A DNA stretch of 64,000 nt from DATLHO01 sp035539855 (GTDB lineage Bacteria > Bacteroidota > Ignavibacteria > OLB7), in assembly GCA_035539855.1 (NCBI GenBank), contig DATLHO010000072.1, forward strand, positions 1 to 64,000, written 5' to 3'. Made by a program: the position numbers and the translations under genes. The notes below the pieces were generated by a model. The model made no database searches. It saw nothing but the letters and a program-made list of their open reading frames with translations, and was not told where the DNA came from. Shown here piece by piece: positions 1 to 8,640 of this stretch. Every line of letters begins with the position of its first letter. Within the stretch, counting starts at the first letter, position 1.

Positions 1-241
1 GGATGCGATCGAGGCCATCAGCTACACCGACGGACAGGATCTCTTCCTGCGCATTCGTACCCGAACAGCGCGCATCCTCCTGAGCACCCGATGGTCGGGT
101 TGGGATGCGAGCGAGCTCATCGCGATCGCCCGCCACATCGACATGATCCTCGACGCCCATCCACACGTCGAGCGTCCCGGGCCGCTGGATCGATTCCCTT
201 CGTGGTTCACGAAGGAGTCCGGTCTCGTCGGAAAACGATAG
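1..241 (+). CDS. 3' end of an unidentified protein (partial)
   Basis: An open frame entering from the left edge (codons from position 2) ends at a TAG at 239-241 and gives about 79 C-terminal residues. The fragment has a short beta-rich stretch (SYTDGQDLFLRIRTRTARILL) followed by a helix-like segment and a Pro-rich end. That pattern loosely recalls bacterial PH-like domains, but I do not recognise the family. The start and most of the gene lie outside the window. Confidence 0.5.
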   Translation, partial: DAIEAISYTDGQDLFLRIRTRTARILLSTRWSGWDASELIAIARHIDMILDAHPHVERPGPLDRFPSWFTKESGLVGKR

Positions 242-269
242 CGGCGGACGCGTCGCTACCGCGCGATCA

Positions 270-560
270 TCACGACTGCGAAGCTCCGATTCCCTGGGCG
301 CCGGGGCTCGTCTCGAGCACTCGTTTAATCCAGGCTCCCGCCACGCTCAGGCCCTGTGACTGCAGCCGCAGGCGCAGCTCTCCGTCGGTCATGAGAAACC
401 GCGTCGTGACCGACGCGCGCACGAGGGCGCAGCGCAACAGCTCCTCCGCAAGCTCCGCGTCTCTCCCTGCAAACTCGAGCGATCCGATGCTTTCGAAGCA
501 GACTAGCGCCGCCAGCACCGAGGCCTCACCATACTGATCGAGCTGACCTGGTAGCTTCAC
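270..560 (-). CDS. small hypothetical protein
   Basis: A 96-residue frame with ordinary protein-like composition: Leu/Ala/Glu-rich, with helical stretches such as ELAEELLRCALVRAS. The plus-strand frame over the same bases is Arg/Ser-rich and looks like an antisense shadow, so I prefer the minus strand. There is no recognisable domain, signal peptide or membrane segment. It converges with the partial gene at the left edge. It could still be a non-coding stretch. Confidence 0.4.
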   Translation of the reverse strand: MKLPGQLDQYGEASVLAALVCFESIGSLEFAGRDAELAEELLRCALVRASVTTRFLMTDGELRLRLQSQGLSVAGAWIKRVLETSPGAQGIGASQS

Positions 561-686
561 GTCATATCCGGGGTGTTATCTGGGACCATCACCCCCGATT
601 TGACTCAAGAACCTTGCCGTTCGCAAAGCGTTTGGTGGTCAGATGAATACTGGTGGCGGATTTCTTCCCTGGTAGCCGCTGGTATT

Positions 687-763
687 GGTTATTGGTTTTT
701 TGTTATTGGCCAAATACAGCGGGAGCCTCAGCCCAACCAACCAATAACAAATACCAAATAACC
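687..763. repeat. AT-rich imperfect inverted repeat
   Basis: Arms 687-709 and 741-763 are inverted copies matching at 20 of 23 positions. They are built from GGTTATT/TGTTATTGG words and separated by 31 bases. The block is strikingly AT-rich compared with the GC-rich surroundings. It sits in the gap between the small hypothetical gene ending its frame at 560 and the minus-strand gene starting at 1204, and I see no gene here. Confidence 0.7.
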
Positions 764-786
764 AAAACGCCCATGCGCCTCGTGAC

Positions 787-814
787 CTCTAACATCTGAC
801 CTCCAACATCTGAC
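787..814. repeat. 14-bp tandem direct repeat
   Basis: Two adjacent 14-base units, CTCTAACATCTGAC and CTCCAACATCTGAC, differ at one position. They lie just beyond the stop codon of the minus-strand gene 818-1204. Confidence 0.7.
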
Positions 815-817
815 ACC

Positions 818-1204
818 TCATCCAACTCCATCCGGATCATCCACCTCCACATCCGATCCCAGCAGATCATCATCCTCGACGCCCTGGAATTCCGACGCCA
901 CCACGATGTAGGTGATCACGACATCGTCGATGATGGCGGCGAGCTCTTCGGGGTAGCCGAGATCGAACTCGAACGTCTGCACGCCGGCGGCGAAGTACGG
1001 TGGCTCCCACGACTCTACCGTGACCGGACCCAGAAGCGCGAACGGCTCCTCGTCGTCGGCTCGATACCGAAGCTCGGCCGAGACGACGATGGTCGAGAGC
1101 GCGAGTCCGGTGCCGTTGAGCACCGACAGGCGGATGCGGCCTTCGTCGTGGCCGTGGTCGTCGACGATGAGCCGGGGGTCGGCGAAGAACTCGGGAGGCT
1201 GCAT
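818..1204 (-). CDS. hypothetical protein, acidic C-terminus
   Basis: The 128-residue protein starts at the ATG of MQPPEFF. The frame is open further upstream, but that extension is Arg/Ala-rich and not protein-like. The body alternates hydrophobic beta-type segments (IRLSVLNGTGLALSTIVVSAELRY, VVITYIVVASEF) with acidic loops and ends in a strongly acidic tail rich in Asp and Glu. There is no signal peptide, and I do not recognise a family. It may be a small beta-sandwich domain. It lies downstream of, and codirectional with, the acetyltransferase at 1351-1947. Confidence 0.6.
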   Translation of the reverse strand: MQPPEFFADPRLIVDDHGHDEGRIRLSVLNGTGLALSTIVVSAELRYRADDEEPFALLGPVTVESWEPPYFAAGVQTFEFDLGYPEELAAIIDDVVITYIVVASEFQGVEDDDLLGSDVEVDDPDGVG

Positions 1205-1350
1205 GCTCGTGCGGGCTGAGTGAATCGATCGACGGAACGGGGCCGTCCTCAGGGCCGCAAACTTACTTCGACCGGAGTCCAAATGCATCGGCGTGGCCGC
1301 TTTGTCGATCCGCCCGCACGGTCGAGCAAGGCAGGCGAGGTGTTCGGCGC

Positions 1351-1947
1351 CTAGCGGGAGGACGCCATGCGCTCCACCAGTCGTGCCCGCACGTCGGGCC
1401 ATTCGGCCGCGAGTATGCTGTAGTAGACGGTCCCGCGGATCCGGCCGGAGCTGGTGATGACATGGTCTCTGAGCACGCCTTCCTCACGGGCTCCGAGACG
1501 CTCGATCGCGCGGCGTGATCGCTCGTTGAGCACGTCGGTCTTCAGCTCGACGCGAATGCACCCGAGCACCTCGAATGCATGCCGCAGCATCAGGTACTTC
1601 GCTTCGGTGTTGATCGCGGTGCGCTGCCATGGTCGCGCGATCCAGGTCCAGCCGATCTCGACCCGGCGATGAGCGGGCTCGATCGTACCGAACCGGGTCG
1701 ACCCGATCACGCGTCCGCTGCTCCGTTCGACCGTCGCAAACGGAAGCGACCGTCCGATGGCCTGCTCTGCCAGCGCGGTCTCGACATAGGCCCGCAGGTC
1801 GTCCTCGGTGCTGAGAATCGCCTGCGTCCAACGCCAGAGGTCGGGATCGAGTCCTACCTCGACCAGTGGCCCGATGTGGTCGACCGTTAGCGGCTCGAGA
1901 CGGACATGGCTTCCCTCGAGCGTAACCGGAACGTTGTACTGCGACAT
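1351..1947 (-). CDS. GNAT family N-acetyltransferase (RimJ/RimL type)
   Basis: A 198-residue protein of the RimJ/RimL-like GNAT family, which transfers acetyl groups from acetyl-CoA to protein N-termini or small molecules. It starts MSQYNVPVTLEGSHVRLEPL, the usual opening of this family. The middle holds the expected core: FATVE...GRVIGSTRFG, then RRVEIGWTWIARPWQRTAINTEAKYLML, where the acetyl-CoA loop is expected, and finally VELKTDVLNERSRRAIERLGAREEGVLRDHV near the C-terminus. The frame is open upstream, but the Met at 1947 fits the family N-terminus and the upstream translation is low-complexity Arg/Ala. The substrate cannot be inferred. Confidence 0.9.
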   Translation of the reverse strand: MSQYNVPVTLEGSHVRLEPLTVDHIGPLVEVGLDPDLWRWTQAILSTEDDLRAYVETALAEQAIGRSLPFATVERSSGRVIGSTRFGTIEPAHRRVEIGWTWIARPWQRTAINTEAKYLMLRHAFEVLGCIRVELKTDVLNERSRRAIERLGAREEGVLRDHVITSSGRIRGTVYYSILAAEWPDVRARLVERMASSR

Positions 1948-2075
1948 CGCTGTATCGCCGAAATGATGTTGGGTCGCGCGGCAGGAACGCGCCACGGAGG
2001 TGTCGCAGACGCACCACCCGGTATCCGTCGCGCACAACCCGAATATGCGATCCAGACGGACTTCGACGACATGCT

Positions 2076-2561
2076 CTATCGAACCGGCAGCGCCCGCACG
2101 GCGGCTCGCGCGCCGGCGCGCTGGCGGACGGTGCTGCGACGCGGCGGTGCGACGGCGTCGAGTGGCGGCAGCGTCGCGCGCGAGGCGCGCAGGACCTCGC
2201 GCACGCGCAGATCGCCGCTGTCGAGGTCGATCTCGTAGGCGATCCCGCCGCCGCTGGCGACCGCGGCGCTGCCGGCGGCGAGCTCGCGCTCGAGGCGCGC
2301 GTCGAGACCGACCCCCCGGCCGGCTTCCGCGAGCGCTCGCGGCTCGCGGGCCGGATCGAACAGCCGCAACTGCCCGTCGATGCACCGCACGAACCGCAGC
2401 GCCTGCGCGGCCGGGTCGAGCCCGAGAAGCTGGCAGGCGCCGACGTAGAAGGCGAGCCGACGCTCGCGGGGGAGACGGCCGAGATCGGTCATGCGGCGAC
2501 GCGAGGACGGACGGGCGGCGACCGACGCGGATGCGCTCTCGAACAGGGAAAGGACTGCCAT
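2076..2561 (-). CDS. hypothetical protein, weak resemblance to RecT-like recombination proteins
   Basis: A 161-residue protein. The start at 2561 is supported by a GAGGG Shine-Dalgarno-like run about nine bases upstream. Around residues 30-75 it reads LPRERRLAFYVGACQLLGLDPAAQALRF...DGQLRLFDPAREPRALAEAG. This resembles the helix plus 'GL(D/N)P' and 'LY.K..A..L' pattern of phage RecT/annealing-type proteins. That is only a visual similarity and could be chance. The C-terminus is Arg-rich and low in complexity. The gene is divergent from the TetR gene and shares its intergenic region. Confidence 0.5.
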   Translation of the reverse strand: MAVLSLFESASASVAARPSSRRRMTDLGRLPRERRLAFYVGACQLLGLDPAAQALRFVRCIDGQLRLFDPAREPRALAEAGRGVGLDARLERELAAGSAAVASGGGIAYEIDLDSGDLRVREVLRASRATLPPLDAVAPPRRSTVRQRAGARAAVRALPVR

Positions 2562-2634
2562 GGCTTGTACCCTCGTTTCGTGTCTCGTTGCCCCAACAGT
2601 TTGGGGTAATGCAAGTATACGTCCGCCCGTCTGG

Positions 2635-2691
2635 TTGACCGGATGGTACGATGTCCGGTCAAGGTTAATCGGACATGGCGTGTCCGCTCAA
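2635..2691. promoter_or_regulatory. double palindromic operator, probably for the TetR regulator
   Basis: Two palindromes lie in tandem. The first has perfect 9-base arms TTGACCGGA (2635-2643) and TCCGGTCAA (2654-2662). The second has core arms CGGACA (2670-2675) and TGTCCG (2681-2686), extended outward to TTAATCGGACA and TGTCCGCTCAA. All four half-sites fit TTgAcCGGACA. The 13-mers at 2652-2664 and 2681-2693 differ at one base. The sites lie 76 bases upstream of the TetR start, in the divergent intergenic region, which fits autoregulation of the export operon. Confidence 0.75.
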
Positions 2692-2766
2692 GGGCCGCCG
2701 GGGGAATCAGAGCCCGCTTCGTCGTTACAGAAAGTTTGACCGACGCCGATACCGTGGAAACTGAAA

Positions 2767-3411
2767 ATGCCTATGTTGGTTTCCATGGTACTGCAACCGA
2801 ATGAACCGACCGAGGCCGACCGCATCGCTCTGCGAGCGCAGGACCTCTTCTTCCGCAACGGATTCTCGCGCGTGACGACCGAGGAGATCGCACGCGAGCT
2901 GGGCATCAGCAAGAAGACGCTCTACCAGCACTTCGCCAGCAAGGAGGACCTGCTGCGGGCGTCGCTGGCGCTGATGCGTGAGGACATCCAGACAGCAGTG
3001 CGACGGATCGTCGCCGATCGCCGCCGCGACGTCGCCGAGAAGCTCCACGACCTGCTCGTCGCCGTCGCGTCGCGCATGTCGCGCATCCAGCGGCCGTTCC
3101 TCGAGGACCTTCCGCGCAAGGCGCCCGAGCTCTGGCAGGAGATCGAGGAGTTCCGCCAGCGCGTCGTCTTCGACGAGGTCGCGACGCTCATCAACCAGGG
3201 CTCGCGCCGCGGCATGATCCGCCGCGACGTCGATCCGCAGCTCTTCGTGCTGATGTTCATGGCAACGATGCGCTCGGTGCTCACGCCCGAGACCATCGCG
3301 TCGGTCTCCGCCTCCGCCTCGGACGTCTTCCAGATGATGATGCGGGTCTTCATGCAGGGTGTGCTCACCGACGAGGCCCGCGCACGCTTCACGAGCGAGG
3401 TGACATCATGA
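2767..3411 (+). CDS. TetR/AcrR family transcriptional regulator
   Basis: A 214-residue one-component repressor. The N-terminal helix-turn-helix is clear at about residues 37-56 (TTEEIARELGISKKTLYQHF), followed by the family's 'SKEDLL' turn. The remaining all-helical C-terminal domain would bind a ligand and mediate dimerisation. The start at 2767 is followed by two more in-frame ATGs (residues 3 and 7), so the exact start is uncertain by a few codons. The stop overlaps the start of the HlyD gene by four bases. It is the first gene of a six-gene export operon and probably represses it through the palindromes at 2635-2691. Confidence 0.93.
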   Translation: MPMLVSMVLQPNEPTEADRIALRAQDLFFRNGFSRVTTEEIARELGISKKTLYQHFASKEDLLRASLALMREDIQTAVRRIVADRRRDVAEKLHDLLVAVASRMSRIQRPFLEDLPRKAPELWQEIEEFRQRVVFDEVATLINQGSRRGMIRRDVDPQLFVLMFMATMRSVLTPETIASVSASASDVFQMMMRVFMQGVLTDEARARFTSEVTS

Positions 3412-4427
3412 CCTCCTACCGAACGCTTCGCACCGGCCTCGCCGCGCTCGTCCTCGCGATGCCGATCGGCGGCACCCTCGGATGCAGCGGCGACGACGAC
3501 GCCGCGCTCACCGCAACCGGAACGATCGAGACCGTCGACGTCACCGTCAGCCCGCTCGTCTCCGGACCGATCGTGCGCATTCCGGTGCGTGAAGGTGCCG
3601 CGGTGAGCAAGGGAGAGACGCTGGCGGTGATCGACGCGACCGACCTCGAGCTGCAGCGCGCGCAGTTGCTTGCCGCGCTCGACATCACGCGCGCACAGTA
3701 CGAGCAGATCCGTAATGGTCCCCGACGCGAGGACATCGAGCAGGCGATCGCCGTTGAGCGACAGGCGAAAGCGAGTTACGACATCGCCGTCGACGACCTC
3801 CGCCGTCTCGAGGCATCGTTCGTCGCCGGAGGCGTCGCCGAGAAGACGATCGCCGACGCCCGCACGCGCGTCGAGGTCACCCGGCAGGCGCACCAGGGCG
3901 CGCGTCTCGGCGTCGAGCGCCTGCGACAGGGCTCGCGCATCGAGGAGCTGCGCGCCGGATCGGCCCGCGAGGCCCAGGCCGCCGCACAGCTCGAGTCGCT
4001 CGAGAAGAAGATCGCCGACTGCGTCGTGCGCGCGCCGATCGCCGGCGTGCTGACGACCGTCGCGGTCGACGAGGGAGAGTTCGCCGCCGCCGGTGGCGCG
4101 ATCATGACGATCGCGCGCACGAGCGAGGTCGAGCTGACGATCTACGTTCCGGAGTCGGACCTCGGGCGCGTGCGTCTCGGCCAGCGCGCCGAGCTCACCG
4201 TCGAGGCCTACGAGGGACGGCGCTTCGACGGCCGCGTCACCTACATCTCGCCGCAGGCCGAGTTCACGCCGAAGAACGTCCAGACGAAGGACGATCGGGT
4301 CAAGCAGGTCTTCGAGGTGCGCATCAGCGCCCCCAACCTCGACGGCGCGCTCAAGGCGGGCCTCACGGCCGACGCGCGGCTCGACGAGGCGACGACGCTC
4401 GGCTCGAAGTCCGGCGGGGGACGATGA
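3408..4427 (+). CDS. HlyD/RND-type periplasmic adaptor, lipoprotein
   Basis: A 339-residue membrane-fusion protein that would bridge the inner-membrane ABC transporter to an outer-membrane channel. The N-terminus is a lipoprotein signal ending in a lipobox (TLGC, Cys at about residue 26). It is followed by a biotinyl-lipoyl-like segment (SGPIVRIPVREGAAVSKGETLAVID), a long alpha-helical hairpin rich in Ala, Arg and Glu, the second lipoyl half (VRAPIAGVLTTVAVDEGEF) and a beta-barrel domain. Gene order matches YbhG-F-S-R-type exporters. It overlaps the TetR gene by four bases. No outer-membrane channel gene is nearby. Confidence 0.92.
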   Translation: MTSYRTLRTGLAALVLAMPIGGTLGCSGDDDAALTATGTIETVDVTVSPLVSGPIVRIPVREGAAVSKGETLAVIDATDLELQRAQLLAALDITRAQYEQIRNGPRREDIEQAIAVERQAKASYDIAVDDLRRLEASFVAGGVAEKTIADARTRVEVTRQAHQGARLGVERLRQGSRIEELRAGSAREAQAAAQLESLEKKIADCVVRAPIAGVLTTVAVDEGEFAAAGGAIMTIARTSEVELTIYVPESDLGRVRLGQRAELTVEAYEGRRFDGRVTYISPQAEFTPKNVQTKDDRVKQVFEVRISAPNLDGALKAGLTADARLDEATTLGSKSGGGR

Positions 4428-4428
4428 C

Positions 4429-5388
4429 GTGGAGCCCGCGATCGCCATACGGGATCTCGTGAAGTCCTTCGGCTCGCTCCGCGCGGTCGACGGACTGTCG
4501 CTCGATGTCGCCGCGGGCGAGATGTTCGCGCTCGTCGGTCCCGACGGCGCCGGCAAGACGACGACGATCAGGATCCTCTGCGGCATCCTCCGTCCCGATG
4601 CCGGCTCGGCCGCCGTGATGGGACTCGACGTCGTGCGCCGGATCCGCGACGTCCGTCGGCACATCGGCTACCTCTCGCAGCGCTTCACTCTCTACGGCGA
4701 TCTGTCGATCGACGAGAACATCGAGTTCTTCGCGCGCATCCACGGCGTGCGCGATTTCCGGCGGCGGCGCGACGAGCTGCTGGAATTCACGCGGCTCGGC
4801 GAGTTCCGCACGCGCCTGGCCGACCGCCTCTCCGGCGGCATGAAGCAGAAGCTGGCCCTCGCCTGCACGCTCATCCACACGCCCGATCTCATCCTGCTCG
4901 ACGAGCCGACGACCGGCGTCGACCCGGTCACGCGCCGCGACTTCTGGCGACTGCTCGCGGACCTCATGACGCGAGGTACGACGATCCTTCTGACCACCCC
5001 GTACCTCGACGAGGCCGAGCGCTGCACGCGCGTCGCGATGATGAGCCATGGCAGGCTCCTCGCCTGCGCGCCGCCCGACGAGCTGCGCACCGCACAGGGG
5101 CGCTCGGTCGTCGAGGTCGTCTGCTCTCCCGTGCGCGCGGCGCTGGCGATCGCTCGAGACGACGCGCGGCTGCGCGCGGTCTTCCCGAAGGCCCAGATGC
5201 TCGGCGAGCGGCTCGATCTCTTCACCGCCGATGCCGGCGCGCCGGCGCTCGAGCTTCTGCGCTCGGTGCTCGAAATGCGCGGCGTGACCATCAGCTCGAT
5301 TCGCACGAGGCGACCCTCGCTCGAGAACATCTTCCTCGAGCTGCTCGAGAGCGAACAGGCCACTGAGGAGGCATCCGATGAGCGTTGA
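4429..5388 (+). CDS. ABC transporter ATP-binding protein (first of a pair)
   Basis: A 319-residue ABC-2-type exporter ATPase. Walker A is GPDGAGKTT (about residues 37-45), the Q-loop region is YLSQRFTLY, the signature is LSGGMKQK (about 134-141) and Walker B is LILLDEPT (about 154-161). About 100 residues follow the nucleotide-binding domain. It starts at GTG (4429), one base after the HlyD stop, and its end overlaps the next ATPase gene by 11 bases. With its partner at 5378 it could form a heterodimeric engine. This copy has Asp where Asn is common in Walker A (GPDG rather than GPNG), a frequent conservative variation. Confidence 0.95.
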   Translation: MEPAIAIRDLVKSFGSLRAVDGLSLDVAAGEMFALVGPDGAGKTTTIRILCGILRPDAGSAAVMGLDVVRRIRDVRRHIGYLSQRFTLYGDLSIDENIEFFARIHGVRDFRRRRDELLEFTRLGEFRTRLADRLSGGMKQKLALACTLIHTPDLILLDEPTTGVDPVTRRDFWRLLADLMTRGTTILLTTPYLDEAERCTRVAMMSHGRLLACAPPDELRTAQGRSVVEVVCSPVRAALAIARDDARLRAVFPKAQMLGERLDLFTADAGAPALELLRSVLEMRGVTISSIRTRRPSLENIFLELLESEQATEEASDER

Positions 5389-6325
5389 TGTCGCGCCTTC
5401 GATCGTCGTCGACGGTCTGACGAAACGCTTCGGCGACTTCGTCGCGGTCGATCGCGCGAGCTTCGACGTGCGCGAGGGGGAGATCTTCGGGTTCCTCGGA
5501 CCGAACGGCAGCGGCAAGTCGACACTCATCAGGATGCTCTGCGGACTGCTCGATCCGACCGACGGACGCGCGTCGGTCGCCGGGCACGACGTCTCGAGCG
5601 ATCCCGAGGGCGTCAAGCGGTCGATCGGCTACATGTCGCAGCGCTTCGCGCTCTACGAGAACATGACGATCGATCAGAACCTCGACTTCTTCGCCGGGAT
5701 CTACGAGATCGCGCCGAAGCGCATCGCCGAGCGCAAGCGTCACGTCGTCGAGGTTGCGAACCTGAAGGGACTCGAGCACCGGCGGCCGGTCGAGCTGCCA
5801 GGAGGATTGCGCCAGCGCCTGGCGCTGGCCACCGCGATCCTTCACGAGCCGCGCGTGCTCTTCCTCGACGAGCCGACCGGCGGCGTCGACCCGATCAATC
5901 GCCGCCGCTTCTGGGACCTGATCTACACGCTCGCCGAGGAGGGGATCACCGTCTTCGTGACCACCCACTTCCTCGACGAGGCCGAGCACTGCGGCTCGAT
6001 CGGGCTGATCTACTACGGACGTCTGATCGCGTTCGGGTCCCCGGCCGAGCTCAAGCGCTCGCAGGCGGCGTTCCCGGTGCTCGAGCTCGAGCTGCCGCGC
6101 GCCGCCGACGCGATCGCGGTGCTGCAAACCCGGCGCGACCTCGTCGCCGAGGTCGCGCTGTTCGGACGAGACCTGCACGTGAGCGTCGTCGACGGTCCCG
6201 ACATCGAGCGGCGGGTCGGCGACCTGCTCGCGCGCGACGGCTTCGAGGTGCGGAGGATCGAACGGGTCGAGCCGTCGCTCGAGGACATCTTCATTCACCT
6301 GATCGAGCGGGAGGAGCGCGCATGA
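5378..6325 (+). CDS. ABC transporter ATP-binding protein (second of a pair)
   Basis: A 315-residue ABC ATPase paralogous to the one just upstream. Walker A is GPNGSGKST, the Q-loop region YMSQRFALY, the signature LPGGLRQR and Walker B VLFLDEPT, followed by the D-loop GGVDP and the switch His in TTHFLDEAEH. The signature has Pro in place of the canonical Ser (LPGG for LSGG). That may weaken one ATP site, as in asymmetric ABC pairs, although the first ATPase has a normal LSGG. It overlaps the upstream gene by 11 bases and the downstream permease by four. Confidence 0.95.
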   Translation: MSVDVAPSIVVDGLTKRFGDFVAVDRASFDVREGEIFGFLGPNGSGKSTLIRMLCGLLDPTDGRASVAGHDVSSDPEGVKRSIGYMSQRFALYENMTIDQNLDFFAGIYEIAPKRIAERKRHVVEVANLKGLEHRRPVELPGGLRQRLALATAILHEPRVLFLDEPTGGVDPINRRRFWDLIYTLAEEGITVFVTTHFLDEAEHCGSIGLIYYGRLIAFGSPAELKRSQAAFPVLELELPRAADAIAVLQTRRDLVAEVALFGRDLHVSVVDGPDIERRVGDLLARDGFEVRRIERVEPSLEDIFIHLIEREERA

Positions 6326-7446
6326 TCGACAGGATCCTGGCGATCGCCCGCAAGGAGTTCTACCAGATCTGGCGCGACAAGCGCTCGCTCGGACTGCTGG
6401 CGTTCGTGCCGACGTTCACGCTGCTGCTCTTCGGGTTCGCGCTGAGTCTCGACGTGAAGAACATCCGCCTGGCCATCGCCGACGAGGATCACACGCGCGA
6501 GTCGCGCGAGCTCGTCGCCGCGCTGCGCCACGGCGAGTCGTTCGATCTGCGTGGCGCCGTCGGTTCGCGCGCGGACGTGCGACGCGTGATCGAGGGCGAC
6601 CGCGCCGACGTCGTGCTCGTGATTCCGGAGGGCTTCTCGCGACGCCTGCTCCGCGGCGAGCGCGCCGACGTGCAGGTCGTCATCGACGGCAGCAACGCGA
6701 GCGTCGCCGCGGCGGCCGCGGGGTTCGTCGACGCGTACGCGCGCGCCTACAGCATCGAGCTGCAGATGCACCTGCTCGATCGCGCGGGCCGGAGGATCGT
6801 GCAGCCGGTCGACTATCGGCCGCGCGTCTGGTTCAATCCCGAGCTCAAGAGCTCGCGCTACCTCGTGCCCGGACTCATGGGCTACGTCATGATCATCACG
6901 ACGGTGATCTCGACGGCGTTGTCAATCGTTCGCGAGAAGGAGCGGGGGACGTTCGAGCAGATCCAGGTCTCGCCGGCGACCATCCCCGAGTTCATGATCG
7001 GGAAGATGATCCCGTACTTCTTCATCGCCTGTCTGCTCGCGGTCGGAATCGTGCTGGCGGGATGGCTGCTGTTCGACGTTCCGGTGCGAGGGAGCATCCC
7101 GATGCTCTCGATCGCGCTGCTGCTGTTCATCATCGGGGGACTCGGCATGGGACTGGTCATCTCGACCGCGGCGCAGACGCAGGAGGCGGCGTTCCTTCTG
7201 GCGACGGTGACGACCGCGCTGCCGACCCAGCTTCTGTCGGGCTTCATCTTCCCGATCGAGAACATGCCGCCGATCCTGCAGGCGATCACGACGATCGTGC
7301 CGGCGAAGTACCTGCTGGCGATCCTGCGCGCGGTGCTGCTCAAGGGCGCGCCGCTGGAGGCGTACTGGCCGTCGCTGGCCGCGCTCGTCGTCTTCGCGCT
7401 CGGCACGGTCAGCGCGGCGATCCTGCGACTGCGGAGGCGCGTATGA
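6322..7446 (+). CDS. ABC-2 type permease (first of a pair)
   Basis: A 374-residue inner-membrane permease with the ABC-2 layout. There is one N-terminal membrane segment (about residues 25-45, LLAFVPTFTLLLFGFALSL), a roughly 130-residue extracytoplasmic domain, and five to six membrane segments in the C-terminal half, beginning near YVMIITTVISTALSIV. The motif KERGTFEQIQVSP after the second membrane segment is typical of drug and polysaccharide ABC-2 permeases. It overlaps both neighbours by four bases, so translation is coupled. It probably exports a toxic compound together with the permease at 7443; the substrate is unknown. Confidence 0.93.
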   Translation: MIDRILAIARKEFYQIWRDKRSLGLLAFVPTFTLLLFGFALSLDVKNIRLAIADEDHTRESRELVAALRHGESFDLRGAVGSRADVRRVIEGDRADVVLVIPEGFSRRLLRGERADVQVVIDGSNASVAAAAAGFVDAYARAYSIELQMHLLDRAGRRIVQPVDYRPRVWFNPELKSSRYLVPGLMGYVMIITTVISTALSIVREKERGTFEQIQVSPATIPEFMIGKMIPYFFIACLLAVGIVLAGWLLFDVPVRGSIPMLSIALLLFIIGGLGMGLVISTAAQTQEAAFLLATVTTALPTQLLSGFIFPIENMPPILQAITTIVPAKYLLAILRAVLLKGAPLEAYWPSLAALVVFALGTVSAAILRLRRRV

Positions 7447-8579
7447 GAGGCCAGGCGATCCGCGCGCTGATTCGCAAGCAGATCATCGAGATCAAGTCCT
7501 CGACGCAGCTCCGCGCGCTGACGCTGATCGCGCCGCTGCTGCAGATGACGCTCTTCGGGTTCGCGGCGAACCTCGACGTGGCCACGGTGTCGACGGCGAT
7601 CGTCGACATGGACCGGAGCGCACGCAGCCGCGAGCTCGTCGCGCGTTTCGAGTCGACGGGGATGTTCGACGTGCGCCAGTGGCTCGATCGCTACGACGAC
7701 GCCGATCGCGTGCTGCTCGACGGCTCGAGCCGTCTGGTCATCGTCATCCCGCCGGGGTTCTCGCGACGGATCGCGGCGCGCCAGCCGGCGCCGCTGCAGG
7801 CGCTCATCGACGGGTCCGACGGCTACGTCGCGGGCATCGCCGGAGCCTATGCCGGCGCGGTCGTCGCCGACTACTCGCGCGACGTGCTGCTCGAGACCCA
7901 GCGCGTGACGCCGGCCGGACGCGTGCCCGCGCCCCAGGTCGAGCCGCGGACGCGCGTGTGGTACAATCCCGATCTGAAGACGCGCCGCTTCTTCATCCCC
8001 GGCATCTTCGGCCTGCTGCTGATGATCACAACGGTGATCGCCAGCTCGACATCGATCGTCAAGGAGCGCGAGAACGGCACGCTCGAACAGCTCGTCGTCA
8101 GTCCCGTGCGCCCGTACCAGATCATCATCGGGAAGCTCGCGCCCTTCGCGGTGACCGCCACGGTGACGATGCTCAACCTGCTGCTGCTCGCCTGGCTCGT
8201 TTTCGGGATCTCGATGCGCGGCAACGTCCTGCTGTTCCTGCTGCTGACGATCGTCTTCGAGATCGTGATCCTCGGGCTCGGCCTGTTCATCTCGACGATC
8301 TCGCGCACGCAGCAGCAGGCGAGCTTCACGACCACGTTCTTCGTGCTGCCCCCGTTCCTGTTCCTCTCGGGCTTCTCGTTCCCGATCGAGAACATGCCGG
8401 GGTGGATTCAGGTGCTGACCTATGCGATTCCGCTCCGGTACTACCTCGACGTCATCCGCGGTATCTTCATGACCGGCGCAGGGCTCGCGGAGCTCTGGCC
8501 GAGCCTCGTCGCGATGCTTGCGATCGGTGCCGTCATTTTCGGCGCGAGCATCCTACGCTTCCGCAAGAGCCTCGAGTAG
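7443..8579 (+). CDS. ABC-2 type permease (second of a pair)
   Basis: A 378-residue paralogue of the upstream permease with the same topology: N-terminal segment LRALTLIAPLLQMTLFGFAAN, a periplasmic domain, then C-terminal membrane segments from IFGLLLMITTVIASS onward. The conserved KERENGTLEQLVVSPVRPYQIIIGK loop is present. The start is the ATG at 7443, overlapping the upstream stop as ATGA. The frame is open further upstream, but that part is an Arg/Asp-rich shadow of the first permease. It is the last gene of the operon. A 61-base gap without an obvious terminator separates it from the lipoprotein gene at 8641. Confidence 0.93.
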   Translation: MRGQAIRALIRKQIIEIKSSTQLRALTLIAPLLQMTLFGFAANLDVATVSTAIVDMDRSARSRELVARFESTGMFDVRQWLDRYDDADRVLLDGSSRLVIVIPPGFSRRIAARQPAPLQALIDGSDGYVAGIAGAYAGAVVADYSRDVLLETQRVTPAGRVPAPQVEPRTRVWYNPDLKTRRFFIPGIFGLLLMITTVIASSTSIVKERENGTLEQLVVSPVRPYQIIIGKLAPFAVTATVTMLNLLLLAWLVFGISMRGNVLLFLLLTIVFEIVILGLGLFISTISRTQQQASFTTTFFVLPPFLFLSGFSFPIENMPGWIQVLTYAIPLRYYLDVIRGIFMTGAGLAELWPSLVAMLAIGAVIFGASILRFRKSLE

Positions 8580-8640
8580 CGCTCTGGATCGCGGATTGCG
8601 TAGTGTTCATCGTTGCACCACAACGTGGAGAAAAAGAGTC

